Source of the DNA: Datisca glomerata
Taxonomy: Eukaryota; Streptophyta; Magnoliopsida; Cucurbitales; Datiscaceae
NCBI GenBank assembly: GCA_003255025.1
Contig: QANY01002976.1
Coordinates: forward strand, 2,234,115-2,298,114
DNA length: 64,000 nucleotides
Direction: 5' to 3'
The position numbers were made by a program, and so were the translations under genes. The notes below the pieces were generated by a model that saw only the letters and a program-made list of their open reading frames with translations, did not search any database and was not told where the DNA came from. Of the stretch, positions 1 to 10,572 are shown one piece after another. How positions within the stretch are numbered: the stretch's first letter is position 1; each line of letters starts with the position of its first letter.

Positions 1-957
1 AAGAAAAAAGGTGCAGCTGAGAAAGTAGAGACTTTCAAGTCACGACTGATACCCAAGGGCTATATACAAAGGGAACGAGTCGATTATGAAGATACTTTCT
101 CCCCTATTACCGTACAAAAATGCATATGCATCCTTTTATCCATTACCGCTAGTTTAGACTATGAAATATGGAAAATGGACGTCAAGATAACTTTTCTTAA
201 TGGAACTTTTGAAGAAAGTGTCTATATGATGCAACGAAGGGTTCGTGAAAAAGGGCAAGATCAAAAGGTATGTAAGTTCCTTAAATCTATTTATGGATTA
301 AACCAAGCATCTAGACCTTGGAATCTTACCTTTGATGAGATTATTAAATCATATGACTTCGAGCAAAATGTTGACGAAGCCTGTGATTATAAATACATCA
401 AAGACAAGATAGTGGGTTTTTTAGTTCTTTATGTTGACGACATTCTATTCATTGAGAATGATGTTAAAACTTTATTAAAATTAAAGAAATGGTTCGCTGA
501 GAAATTCCAAATGAAAAATTTAGGAGAGACGAGCTATGTTCTAGGAATCTAAATCCTAAGGGATATGAAGATCAAGCTCTTGACACTTTCGCAGGCATCT
601 TATATTGATAAGGCGCTAGACAAATTCTCTATGGAGAATTCCAAGAAAGGTCAACTACCAACCAGACATGGAATTATTCTCTCATAGGAGCAATGTCCTA
701 AGACACCTCAGGAGGAAAAGGAAATGAGAAATGTTCCTTATACTTTAGCTGTTGGTAGTCTCATGTATGTTGTGTACGAGACCAGACATCTATTATGCAG
801 TGGGAATTGTCAATTGCTATCAATCAAATCCTGGTTTAGAACATTGGATTGCGGTAAAGCACATTCGCAAGTATTTTAGGAGAACGAGAAACTATATGTT
901 TGTTTGTTCAGGTGGAGACCTGAACTGTACTAGATATACCGATTAGGAATCAAATAA
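1..957 (+). pseudogene. Copia element A: reverse transcriptase to RNase H remnant (5' part)
   Basis: Broken pol gene of a Ty1-copia retrotransposon, entering the window already inside the reverse transcriptase (RT). The frame from base 1 gives the RT lead-in (FKSRLIPKGY, VDYEDTFSPI). From 175 come MDVKITFLNG, IYGLNQASRPW and the catalytic YVDDILFIEN box near 432-460. A stop follows at 550-552 after LGI. Beyond it, degraded segments in shifting frames still match the copia connection and RNase H start (YIDKAL, YTLAVGSLMY, TRPDIYYAVG). The segment stops at the RNase H YTD motif, where the Mutator-like element is inserted, and resumes at 8392. Stops and frameshifts mean it is dead. The family assignment is secure; the 5' part of the element lies outside the window. 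Confidence 0.93.
949..957. repeat. MULE target-site duplication, left copy
   Basis: ATCAAATAA directly before the first base of the left terminal repeat. It pairs with ATCAAATGA at 8383-8391 (8 of 9 bases). Nine bases is the diagnostic Mutator target duplication length. Confidence 0.88.
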
Positions 958-1018
958 GGGTTTTTTGGATAAATATACATTTTTCATTTTTCTTAAGGAT
1001 TTTTATACCCCTCTTTCC
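958..1018 (+). repeat. MULE left terminal inverted repeat
   Basis: Starts GGGTTTTTTGGATAAATATA and ends around TTTTTATACCCCTCTTTCC. The reverse complement of 8322-8382 has the same blocks in the same order (GGGTTATTTGGATAAATATA, then TTTTTATACCCCTTTTCC). The arms differ by scattered substitutions and a few indels, so this is an old copy. Confidence 0.88.
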
Positions 1019-1179
1019 AAATTCAAAAATTTATACACATGTGCCACTAAATCTAACAAATTTTGACTATTCACACACCACTCAAGGTTTAGGTTGTCCC
1101 TTGATTATAACCTTCTACATGTCTAGATTTGTTGATGTTTTTGATAGATGATGGTGATAACCATTTGAATATATTGACT

Positions 1180-1600
1180 ACTTAAAGGGTTCAAGTAGCT
1201 TTTTAGCACTACTTAATTTGAAAACAATATCTCACTAATTGAAAACTTTAAGTAGTCCTTTAGATTCTGAAAGTGAAAATAAGTGTACTTGAACCCTTCA
1301 AGTAGTGATTTTAACTCTGGAAGTCAAAATAAGTGACTACATGAATCCTTCAAGTAGTTATTTTGACTCTGGAAGTCAAAACAAATCATTACTTGAAGGG
1401 TTCAAGTAGTATATCTTACTACTTGAATTCTTCAAATAGTGATTTTTAATCTAGAAGTCAAAACAAAATCACTACTTAAAGGATTCAAGTAGTTGTATCT
1501 AACTACTTTAACCCTTCAAGTAGTCATTGGTTCATTACTTGAAAGGTTCAAGTAGTTTTGTATAACGATTCTAAACCTTCAGTAAGCAATCAAGTACTTT
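1180..1600. repeat. Palindromic-module array 1
   Basis: About ten copies, intact or diverged, of the module ACTACTTGAA - GGG or CCC - TTCAAGTAGT, a 10-3-10 perfect inverted repeat in its best copies (for example around 1385-1408). They are separated by short spacers such as TGATTTTGACTCTGGAAGTC. The array lies between the left terminal repeat and the DUF1985 coding segment, and ends just upstream of a splice-acceptor-like sequence at 1632-1652. Confidence 0.92.
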
Positions 1601-1615
1601 TATGTGTATAAATAA

Positions 1616-2370
1616 ATGATGATACTTACTTTATATCTACATCTTTCAACAGATTTGGCTCCAAACATTCAGATGACTCTAGTCTTCAATGATAGTGAAA
1701 TTATCCATGGAAATGTGAACTGCCTCTCCAGCCTAAATGCTATTACGAAACTAAATGAAAAGCTCACTGAAACTCAGAAGATTCTGTTTAGGAAAACATG
1801 TTTTGGTCATTTGCTGGACATAAGAAATATCTAGTTTTCTAGAACCATATGTCATCACATGCTTCCCAGAGAAGCTACGCCAAAGGATTTCACTGTTAAA
1901 GATGAGATGTATTTTCTCATGGCTGGAAAAGTAATATGGTTCTCCAAGAGAGAATTTTTTTATAAATGGTATTCACTGTGGCACTCCTCCTGACCTTGGG
2001 ACATATGACAAGGCTTCCCCTAATAGGATTAGGGATCAGTACTTCAACCGTTATGACAACGTCAACAACAAGTGCTTGGAGGAAGTTTTATTGGAAGTGA
2101 AGGTGTTAAGGATGGTGATGTTGTGAATTTGGGGCTACTTTATTTTCTAGAGCAAGTTTTTCTTGGGAAGAGAGAAGGAACACGATTGATAATAGGTGGG
2201 TGATCCTAGTTGATACCCTGGATGATTTCATTAGCTACCCATGGGAGGAGGTATGCTTTAGGAAGACCATACAGACTTTGAAGAATTCCCTTTCCAAATA
2301 AGTTAATGATGGGGAAGCGGGTGGAAGTCAGAAAAAGAAAAAGAAGAATGCTAGGAAAAATTGCTGAGTA
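1616..2370 (+). pseudogene. DUF1985-type segment of a MULE-borne ULP1-like gene
   Basis: The frame from 1616 (probably from the splice-acceptor-like site ending at 1652) encodes KLNEKLTETQKILFRKTCFG and HLLDI, then stops at 1834. The similarity continues after the stop in other frames: ICHHMLPREA, EMYFLMAGKVIWFSKREF, then EGVKDGDVVNLGLLYFLEQV and RWVILVDTLDDFISYPWEEV up to about 2300. This order (GHLLD, hydrophobic core, ALLYFLE, W-x-x-LVDDLDxF-x-x-YPWG) is what I know from DUF1985, the N-terminal domain of plant transposon-borne Ulp1/C48 proteases. No C48 catalytic His-Asp-Cys domain is visible, so the protease part is lost or was never in this copy. At least one stop and several frameshifts make it a pseudogene. 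Confidence 0.75.
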
Positions 2371-2654
2371 TACATACGCATCGGGGGGTTTTCCATCTTC
2401 TTTTCAGGTATCTTCATTCCCCTCTTCCTTTTTTATGCTTCGAAAATTAGTGGGGAATAATTATCATTGATTTATACAAGTATGGCATATGAGGTCATCC
2501 TCACAATTGGAAACCAATATGTGAAAAAGGATGATAATCATTTTTCAAGATTACTTAAATGGACGACTAACACTATTGTGTCGCATGAACAAGTATAGAA
2601 GGATATTTTCACTCGTACATTGGTAAAAACACTTGATTTTCTTGTTTTATCATT

Positions 2655-3345
2655 TTTGTAGTGGCAAGTCAAGTAGTTATATCTGCTACATGAACCCTTC
2701 AAGTAGTAATTTTGACTGTGAAAGTTAAAACATGTAACTTCTTGAAGGGTTCAAGTAGTTATTTTTTACTACTTGAACCCTTCAAGTAGTGATTTGATTC
2801 TAAAAGTCAAAACATGTAACTACTTGAAGAGTTCAAGTAGTTGTATCGAACTATTTAAACTGTTTAAGTAGTGATTTTGCTTCTGAAAGTCTAGAATCAA
2901 AACATGTAACTACTTGAAGAGTTCAAGTAGTTATATCTGACTACTTGAACCCTTTAAGTAGTCATTTGTTCACTACTTGAAGAGTTCAAGTAGTTGAATC
3001 TAACTATTTGAACCCTTCAAGTAGTGATTTTGATTCTGGAAGTCAAAACATGTAACTACTTGAATGGTTCAAGTAGTTGTATCTGACTATTTGAACCCTT
3101 CAAGTAGTCATTTGTTCACTACTTGAAGGGTTCAAGTAGTTATATCTTACTACCTTAACCCTTCAAATAGTGATTTTGATTTTAGAAGTCAAAATATGTA
3201 ACTACTTGAAGGGTTCAAGTAGTTGTATTTGACTACTTGAAGTAACTACTTGAACCCTTCAACTAGTCATTTGTTCACTACTTGAGGGGTTCAAGTAGCA
3301 GTATCTGATTACTTGAACCCTTCAACTATTCATTATATCTGCATC
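2655..3345. repeat. Palindromic-module array 2
   Basis: About eighteen to twenty copies of the ACTACTTGAA-nnn-TTCAAGTAGT module, alternating GGG-centred and CCC-centred forms. Spacers share ATTTTGATTCTGAAAGTC and AAAACATGTAACTACTTGAA. It separates the DUF1985 segment from the coiled-coil segment and ends in an acceptor-like tail (3334-3354) that matches the tail of array 1 at 19 of 21 positions. It therefore probably occupies an intron. Confidence 0.92.
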
Positions 3346-3354
3346 TTTCAATAG

Positions 3355-4020
3355 ATAATGACATGTGTTTTGTGTTAATTTATTGTTGAAGGTTCTTTTA
3401 ACTCTAACCCAACTGACCAAAGAAGAGCAACAACCATTTTGGAAGAATATTGCAGAAGTTCAAAAAGTTGGGGTTGTTGCTGAGGAAGTTGGGGTTGTTG
3501 CTGAGGAAGAGGTGGACTTGCTGAGTCCTTTCCTTGAAAGTGGAACTGTGGTTGAAGAAGTTCCACTGTTAGAGTATACTGCTTTTGGGGTTGCCGCTGA
3601 TAGTGGAGAAGATGATGTCCATGCTTTCATGCACGAGACAAAAAAGAAACTAGATATCATGGCTTCCGATATTAAGGAACTTAAGGCTGACTCAACAATG
3701 CTGAAGAAAGAAGCTGCTGATATTAAGCAGGAATAAAGTAGCATTGTAGGTCATCTACAAGTCCTTATTGATCAACAGATGAGATCCGTAATTAGGCAAG
3801 ATTTTTATGTACATTATTTTACCGAGTTGTTAAGGATGGTCACAACAAATCTGACAAGATGGATGTTGGACATGAAGAAACGTTGGATGGTATTGAGAGG
3901 AAAAATTTGGATGGTACTAAGGGGGAAATTTTGGATGATACTAATGATAACAAATCCAACATCATTTCTCAAATTGTTCAACAGTACGATGCTGAATTGT
4001 TGAAAGAGCAACAAAGGATA
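3355..4020 (+). pseudogene. Acidic/coiled-coil segment of the MULE ULP1-like gene
   Basis: An open frame from the acceptor-like site at 3354 to a stop at 3736 gives an acidic stretch containing a tandem VGVVAEE repeat (two units near 3472-3510) and a heptad-like tail (ETKKKLDIMASDIKELKADS, MLKKEAADIKQ). Past the stop, translation continues as SSIVGHLQVLIDQQM and, after a shift, as a DGIERKNLDGTKGEILDDTN repeat ending in VQQYDAELLKEQQR near 4018. Same strand and spacing as the DUF1985 segment, so I read it as a later exon of that gene, in the low-complexity hinge that precedes the protease domain in related proteins. No enzyme motif is visible. Confidence 0.55.
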
Positions 4021-4200
4021 TGACTACTTGAACCCTTTAAGTCTCTCTTTATAAACTTAGGGTAACAGAGAATATGACTACTTGAAGGGTTCAAGTAGTT
4101 ACATGCTCTCTTTATAAATTGAGGGAAGAAAACAATATGACTATTTGAAGGGTTCAAAGAGTGTTTTATGACTACTTGAACCCTTCAAATAGTCATCAAA
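4020..4200. repeat. Palindromic-module array 3
   Basis: About five modules, partly degraded, between the 3' ends of the two convergent MULE genes. A perfect-looking copy lies near 4077-4100. Spacers share TCTCTTTATAAA. An AT-only microsatellite follows at about 4293-4318. Confidence 0.85.
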
Positions 4201-4392
4201 TATATGCAATTTGCATTAGTTTGATTACCAACCAAAACAAATAACTACTTAGGTGGATAAAAATAGATACAATATCTATACAAAATTTATACAATATATA
4301 TATATATATATATATATAATTTTAACAGTATACATACAAGCTTATGTGTATGGTTATGATTAATCACGTATATGAAGGGGGATAGGATGTGT

Positions 4393-6733
4393 TCATGTTT
4401 GTCTATTGTGTCCGCATAAACTACATCGACTACATTTATTTGGTTGTACATCCTCATCTCTAGATGGTATCCTGTTTACCCTAGGCCTCCTACTAGACCG
4501 CCTTATCATAGGGGGCAAGACAATTATTTCTCTCACCTCATCACTAATAGTCCAGTCTGAAGGATCTCCGAGGGGGTGAATTGTTTCTACGTAAGCTGCC
4601 ACTAGTGCCCCAACTTTATAATACTTTGAGCATAAGTTGTAAGTAGATATGTTGCGTTGTCGACAACAAGCTAACGCATGTGCACAAGGGTACTTGTCTA
4701 GATCAAATTCATGACAAGTGGATATTTTTTATGCAAGTTCACAACATTCTCTTTATCCTTTGTCTATACACAAAACTCATGAATATCTGAGACAACCACT
4801 GAAAGTCTACGAGAAGCATCATGATTCTTTTTAAGATCCTTCTCACACCATTTGGTCATATGTGTGTGCATCTCATAAGCAGCTGTTTGACATTGATAAT
4901 ACCACTGTTTCATCAAATCCTATAGATGTTCTATTAAACTTGTTATTGGGAGGGCTCTAGCATCCTTTAGTATGCTATTCATGCATTCAGCGATGTCGAT
5001 AGTCATTATGTTATAGGGTCTACCACCACAATGAGAATGAGCCCACCTATCAAATCTGGTTGTCTCAATATAGTTTCCAATACCTGGATGGACGTGGTTG
5101 ATGATAGCCATGCTCGCCTTAAATTTTGATACACGATAGGACTTGGCTGCTTTAAAAAATAAAGGATTGGCGTTGCTAGTTTTGAACGTTGATTTTATAT
5201 TCATTCCCATATAGTAGATGTAAGCTCCATGAAATGATTGTGGGAAGATAGTTTGTATACACTCTGCTATACTTTCATTTCTATCCGACACAAATACCAA
5301 GTCATCCAAGTCTCCAATAACCCCGTCCAGCTTATTAAAGAACCATTCCCACGATGCGTCATTCTCAGAGTTAGCAATTCTAAAGGCAAGTGCATATACT
5401 TAGTTATGCCCATATTTAGAAGTTTCAATGAACAATGTTCCTCTATACTTTACTTTTAATGATGTTCCATCAACGACAATGAACGTACAAAATTAAGAAA
5501 TCCATGAATCGAGGCTCCAATCGACATGAAGAAGTATTTAAGATGATTTTGTTCATTAGTCTCTGTATGAGTAACAGTACATGGATTCTTCGCCTCTAAC
5601 ATGTGACAGTGGGATGGGATCCTCATTTATGAACTTTTAGGTGAACCTCAAACTAGAGCCAATGTAATTTTCCTAGTCGTCCAAGTTTTTTCATAGCTTA
5701 TATTGATTCCATAATCCTTACAAACATATTCGATGATATATTTCAGCCTATAAATCCATCCAAGACTAGTGTATTTTGACTTTATGCAATGATCGACCAA
5801 TAAGCTTGTTGCTTGACGATGATCGTGTTATAAGATGTCAAAACAAAATCTATGAGTATTTGTGAACTTTTTTTATTTTTAAGTACTCTGAAAATCTCAC
5901 CTTAATAGCCCGTAGCCTCCATGAACATGATTTCTCAACACAAAAAATCACCAACAAATTCAGCATGGATTTGAAGACTTTAAGCTTAAAGTTTTGATGG
6001 ATTGCCAAGAGTCCAACAATTCTTCGGAGCTCTTCTTTATTTTGGTAGAGTTCTTTTGTATCTAACATATCTGAGACACTTACATGCTTGTGATCCTCTA
6101 GTTGTGATAAGCTCAGAGCATTATAAGATGGTCATGATGAAGATACAATGTTACTTAGCATTGATGAAGGATATGCATTAGCCTCTAGTCTTCTATTCAA
6201 ATCTAGTAAGGTAGAGGGATCATCCCAAATTGCTTCTTCATATAGCCCAAAATCAAGATCATCATCAACATCAATATCAAGCCCACCATCATTGTTATGA
6301 TATTCAAGTTCATCATCATTAACATCTTGTTGACATTCATCATCATATATCTCCCACAGTAATACTTCTCAGAATGGAAATTGTCATTATCATTGTTCTC
6401 ATCACTATCAACCATTGTTTCATCCATAAAACATGGAATATGACTATAATGATCTTATTGAGAGGGAGCTGTGTCAGGAACCTGACTTGTTTCACCCATA
6501 AAGCATGGAATGTGAGTATAACGATCTTGTTGTGAGAGAGTTGTTTCAAGAAGCCGACTTTGACTTGTACATGTAAGATTATCAACAATTGTCTTAGGTT
6601 GGAGCTTGAGAGTAACATATAAAGGAGTAGGAAGTGCTTCCGAACTATTCTCAGCAATGAAAAACCTCACGTGATGATCATTTAAAATTTCAGCAAGTGG
6701 GGAGGGCCCATGAGTCTTGCATAAAAACTTCAT
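4393..6733 (-). pseudogene. MURA-like (MuDR-family) transposase, broken
   Basis: Reading the minus strand from 6733: an N-terminal domain (MKFLCKTHGPSPLAEIL, RFFIAENSSEALPTPLYVTL); an acidic linker (6430-6203); the MuDR N-terminal zinc-binding-like domain at 6068-5850 (NKEELRRIVGLLAIHQNFKL, VEKSCSWRLRAIKV, SEYLKI); the DDE-type catalytic region (5500-4920) with VFVSDRNESI, IFPQSFHGAYIYYMGMNI and AECMNSILKDAR; a SWIM zinc finger around 4740-4680 (HEFDLDKYPCAHALA); and a C-terminal zinc knuckle KCSRCSLCGHNRQT ending at 4393. Domain order is canonical. The frame is interrupted by stops and shifts near 5310-5850 and about 4740, so no active enzyme is made. It would recognise and cut the terminal repeats. 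Confidence 0.9.
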
Positions 6734-7019
6734 TAAAATATTATACTTTGTTGATCAATATTAATTTCATCGTGTATGATACTGGATAACTCTTGGTAAG
6801 TACAGCTTGATGGTATGTCTAACGGTGAGCTTACCGTACCATTAAAAATGAATGAAGCACCATTTCTCTCCCATTCACCACCGTGTACCATTAATATCCA
6901 AATTCCAAACATATCTATTTAAGATAAAAAAAAATTCACCTATAAAGTTTATTTATTTTTGTAGTAGTTATTTTTTTATGAATAATAATTATATTTATTC
7001 TCATTAAAGAACCATAGAC

Positions 7020-8040
7020 CATTTGACTATATGAAGGGTTCAAGTAATGGTTTACAACTACTTGAACTCTTCAAGTAGTTATTTTGATTCTTTCAGTCAC
7101 TCATTCAGAGTGCATGTGACCACTTGAAGAGTTCAAGTAGTTATAAAATATTACTTGAACCCTTCAAGTCATCATTTATCCAGAGAGTTTATGACTACTT
7201 GAAGGGATCAAGTACTGGTTTATAACTACTTAAACCCTTCAAGTAGTTATTTTAATTCTTGCAGTCAGTCATCCAGAGAGCATGTGACTACTTGAAGGAA
7301 TCTATTAGTTATAAAACATTACTTAAGCCCTTCAAATGGTCATTTATCTAGAGAGCTTGTGACTACTTGAAGGGTTCTATTAGTTATAAAACATTACTTA
7401 AGCCCTTCAAATGGTCATTTATCTAGAGAGCTTGTGACTACTTGAAGGGTTCAAGTAGTGGTTTATAACTATTTTAACCCTTCAAGTAGTTATTTTGATT
7501 CTTGCAATCAGTCATCCAGAGAGCATGTGACTACTTGAAGGGTTCAAGTAGTTATAAAACATTATTTGAACCCTTCAAGTAGTCATTAATCTAGAGAGCT
7601 TGTGACTACTTGAAGGGTTCAAGTAGTTATAAAATATTATTTGAACCCTTCAAGTAGTCATTAATCTAGAGAGCTTGTGACTACTTGAAGGGTTCAAGGA
7701 GTGTTTTATAATTACTTCAATGCTTCAAGTAGTCATTTTGATTCTCCCAGTCACTTATCTAAAGCGCATGTGACTACTTTGAAGAGTTCAAGTGGTTGTT
7801 TATAACTACTTGAACCCTTCAAGTAGTTGATTTTATTATGACAGTAGTAGGACAACAGTAAAGTAGAGACCATTTGATTATTTGAAGGGTTAAGAACGGG
7901 TCCCTAACTACTTGAATCTATAAAGTAGTTGTTTTTTCTTGCATTAACAACCCAAACATCAGTGGATACTTGAAGGATTCAAGTAGTTGTTCCATCCAAA
8001 TAGTTGGTTTTATTCTGTCATTACTCGAACCATTACTTGA
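7020..8040. repeat. Palindromic-module array 4
   Basis: The largest array, about twenty modules of ACTACTTGAA-nnn-TTCAAGTAGT with spacers sharing TCATTTATCTAGAGAGCTTG and TTATTTTGATTCTTGCAGTC. A longer unit holding two modules is itself tandemly repeated (for example 7290-7440 and 7530-7700). It sits upstream of the transposase gene, where the promoter and transposase-binding region would be. Confidence 0.92.
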
Positions 8041-8094
8041 AGCATTTTATACGTAAAAAAATAAGAGAGGAATAGTTATCAGTCTGCTATTGTT

Positions 8095-8310
8095 GAAGAA
8101 GAAGGAAAAGAATGGTCGGGTCTCGCTGAAAAAGGATGGGTCACAAGGTCTCGAAGAAGTAGAAGAAAAATAAAAGAAGAAGAAGAAGAAGTAGAAGAAA
8201 AATAAAAGAAGAAGAAGAAGAAGAAGAAGAAGAAGATAAAGAAGAAGTGGTAGAAGAAGAATAATAGAAGAAGAAGAAGATAAAGATGAAGCGGCAGAAG
8301 AAGAAGAAGA
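8095..8310. repeat. (GAA)n-rich microsatellite tract
   Basis: Mostly GAA/AGA triplets with interruptions by TAAA and GTA, just inside the right terminal repeat. Long minus-strand Phe/Ser/Leu reading frames here are products of the triplet repeat and not genes. Confidence 0.9.
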
Positions 8311-8321
8311 CTAACCATAAA

Positions 8322-8382
8322 TGGAAAAGGGGTATAAAAAGACTAACCATAAATGGAAAAGGTATATTTATCCAAATAACCC
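8322..8382 (-). repeat. MULE right terminal inverted repeat
   Basis: Reverse complement of the left arm with substitutions. It contains part of a 22-bp direct duplication (units at 8309-8330 and 8341-8362, each beginning GACTAACCATAAATGG), which explains why the two arms are not the same length inside. Confidence 0.87.
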
Positions 8383-8391
8383 ATCAAATGA
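8383..8391. repeat. MULE target-site duplication, right copy
   Basis: ATCAAATGA directly after the last base of the right terminal repeat. Partner of 949-957. Confidence 0.88.
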
Positions 8392-8573
8392 GGATAGTCG
8401 AAAGACGACATCTGGATCGTATACCGAGGTGATCTGACTGTTACAGAGATAACATTAGATTAGAACCTAGCTGTCCCATTTACCAAGACACTTCTTGCAA
8501 AGTCCTTTGAGCGTCATGTGCGAAACGTGGGGTTAAGAGAGATTCCAAATTTACTTTAGGGCAAGTGGAAGAT
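8392..8573 (+). pseudogene. Copia element A: RNase H tail and polypurine tract
   Basis: The copia RNase H reading resumes here. Joining TSD and flank gives the family pattern SNEDSRKTTSG, the continuation of YTD left at 948. The rest (8440-8560) is degraded. GCAAGTGGAAGAT at 8561-8573 is a typical copia polypurine tract directly before the LTR start TGTTGGGGG. Confidence 0.82.
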
Positions 8574-8789
8574 TGTTGGGGGTAATCCCCTCAAAGTTTG
8601 TGTTTTGCTTGAAATTTAATGGAATTACATTTTTTTATAATTGTTCTTTTAAATTATTGTTGAACAATTTATATAAATATCTGAAAATTCCATATTCATT
8701 AATGAGACTATGATATTGTACAAGTACGAGAAGATTAAGATCATAGATAATGAATAAGATTATCAGCAACATATTAAAGTTGAAATATT

Positions 8790-9978
8790 TAATGAATGAT
8801 TGTTAGTACGGTTCACTAAGCATTATTAATGCATGTGATCCAGATATAGATCATTGATGTGGATAGAAAAATTAGTGACGATACCTTATATAGTAAGATT
8901 ATATATGACACGACCGATGTGGATTAATATTTTTATTAACTTGTCTTTTGTCATAATGATTTAATACACATAAATCTAATGATCATATGTAGATCAAGCT
9001 GAATCTTGAGAATTCATGAACTCTTATGCATGTTTATTGGAACTTTTGATTCACTCGTTAAGGTTTGTTTATAAATTATGGTAGTGACTTTTATTTTAGA
9101 GATTCAGTGATATAGATGGTTGGAAACATGATCTTACAATATTTGAAATACAATCTTTTCTAATGGATCGTATATTAGCTCGCTTAAGTATTAATTCTAG
9201 AACTGAAAACTTATTGAGCTCAAATTTATAATCTAATTTTTAATTAGTCATTTATTAGTAAATTAATGGTACTTAAGGATCAAGATATAAATAAAAGGGA
9301 TAAATGATAATTTTGACAAGCTCTAATTTATGAACAAAAAATTGGAGGATAAAACTACATGAAATGATTATATCGATGGTTTAAAAATAAATTTTAATGA
9401 ATGGTTGCTAGTACGGTTCACTAAACATTATGAACGCATGTGATCTAGATCTGGATCATTGATGTGGATAAACAGCTTAGTGAATGTACTTTATACAATA
9501 AGATTGTATATGACATGATCGATATGGATTAATATCCTTATGAACTTGTCATTTACCATAAAGATTTAATACACATCAATCGAATGATCATATGTAGATC
9601 AATCTGGATCTTGAATAGTCATGAACTCCTATGCATGTCTATTGAATCTTTTGATTCACTCATTAAGGTTTATTTTTAAAACAGGTTAGTGACTTTTATT
9701 TTGGAGATTCAATGAGACGTATGATTGGAAACATGATCTTACAAGATTTGGAATCCAAGCTTTCCTACCAGATTGTATATTGGTTCTTTAATGTGTTAAT
9801 TCTGGCTATTGAGCTCAAATTTATAATACGATAATAAATAAGTCATTCACTAATGAATTAATGGTACTTAAGGATTAAAAGATAACTAGAAGGGTAAAAT
9901 GGTAATTTTGACTAGCTCTAATTTATGAACTAATAATTGGAGGATAGAACTACATGAAATAATTATATCAATGGATTA
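8790..9978. repeat. Tandem duplication of about 600 bp inside the copia A LTR
   Basis: Unit 1 (from about 8790) and unit 2 (from about 9395) share long diverged blocks: GCTAGTACGGTTCACTAAAC-like starts, GATCATTGATGTGGATA, ATACACATCAATCGAATGAT-like and GCTCTAATTTATGAAC. The offset is 592-605 bp because of indels. The other copy of this LTR (56312-57840, reversed) has only one unit. Confidence 0.85.
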
Positions 9979-10572
9979 AATGAGAATACTCTGTATATAT
10001 TCTATAGTCTCTAAAAGTGTAATTTCATATTTATAGTGGAGTAATAATTGAATTAATAAATAACATTATGTAATTAAAGAGTTTAATTAATAATATGGTT
10101 TATTGGAGCTTAGGTTTATAGGTTCATGGTCTCTAAGTCACCTCTGTATTACACAGTCTAGGGTGTGAATATTTTAGGATATGAGAAAAGGAATAATTAT
10201 GAGATAATTATGTTTGATTAATTAATTAAAAATTAATTAAATTATTTATATTAATTTTTGAGAAATTATTATATAAATAATTATATCAATTAAACTTTTA
10301 ATTATCCATAAGTGAGACATTATATCAAATTTATGAAATTAGATAATATTAAATTATTATTAGATACTAATTCAAAATTTGAATAAACTGAATCTATTAT
10401 TTGTGAACTAACATATAAGTTAGTTGATAGAGATAATAAGATAAATTAATATTGAATTAACTGATATCTAGGTATTTATTTGATTAAAATAAATATTAAT
10501 TTACAGAAATTATCATGTAACATGTTGGACTTTCACATGTCAACCACTGATTCAGAATCAGAAATTGACATG

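Larger units (their letters stand above)
958..8382. mobile_element. ULP1-type Mutator-like element (MULE), nested in copia A
   Basis: A 7425-bp DNA transposon. Both ends carry G/C-triplet termini and about 60-bp imperfect inverted repeats that share GGATAAATATA and TTTTTATACCCC blocks. It is bounded by ATCAAATAA (949-957) and ATCAAATGA (8383-8391), a 9-bp target duplication with one mismatch, the size expected for Mutator superfamily insertion. The flanking copia RNase H reading becomes continuous when the element is removed. Inside are a minus-strand MURA-like transposase (6733-4393) and a convergent plus-strand DUF1985 / ULP1-like gene (about 1616-4020), the arrangement known in plant MULEs that captured a ubiquitin-like protease gene. 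Four arrays of a palindromic module fill the non-coding parts. Both genes are broken, so the copy is not autonomous. Confidence 0.9.

Noticed and set aside
3375..3744. Minus-strand frames opposite the coiled-coil segment
   Set aside because: Shadow frames of the acidic repeat on the plus strand; low complexity and no motifs.
1180..8040. Regularly spaced palindromic repeats considered as a CRISPR-like array
   Set aside because: The spacers are themselves repeated and variable in length, the setting is a plant transposon, and no cas genes exist.
8079..8350. Minus-strand Phe/Ser/Leu-rich frames
   Set aside because: Translation of the (GAA)n tract next to the MULE terminus.
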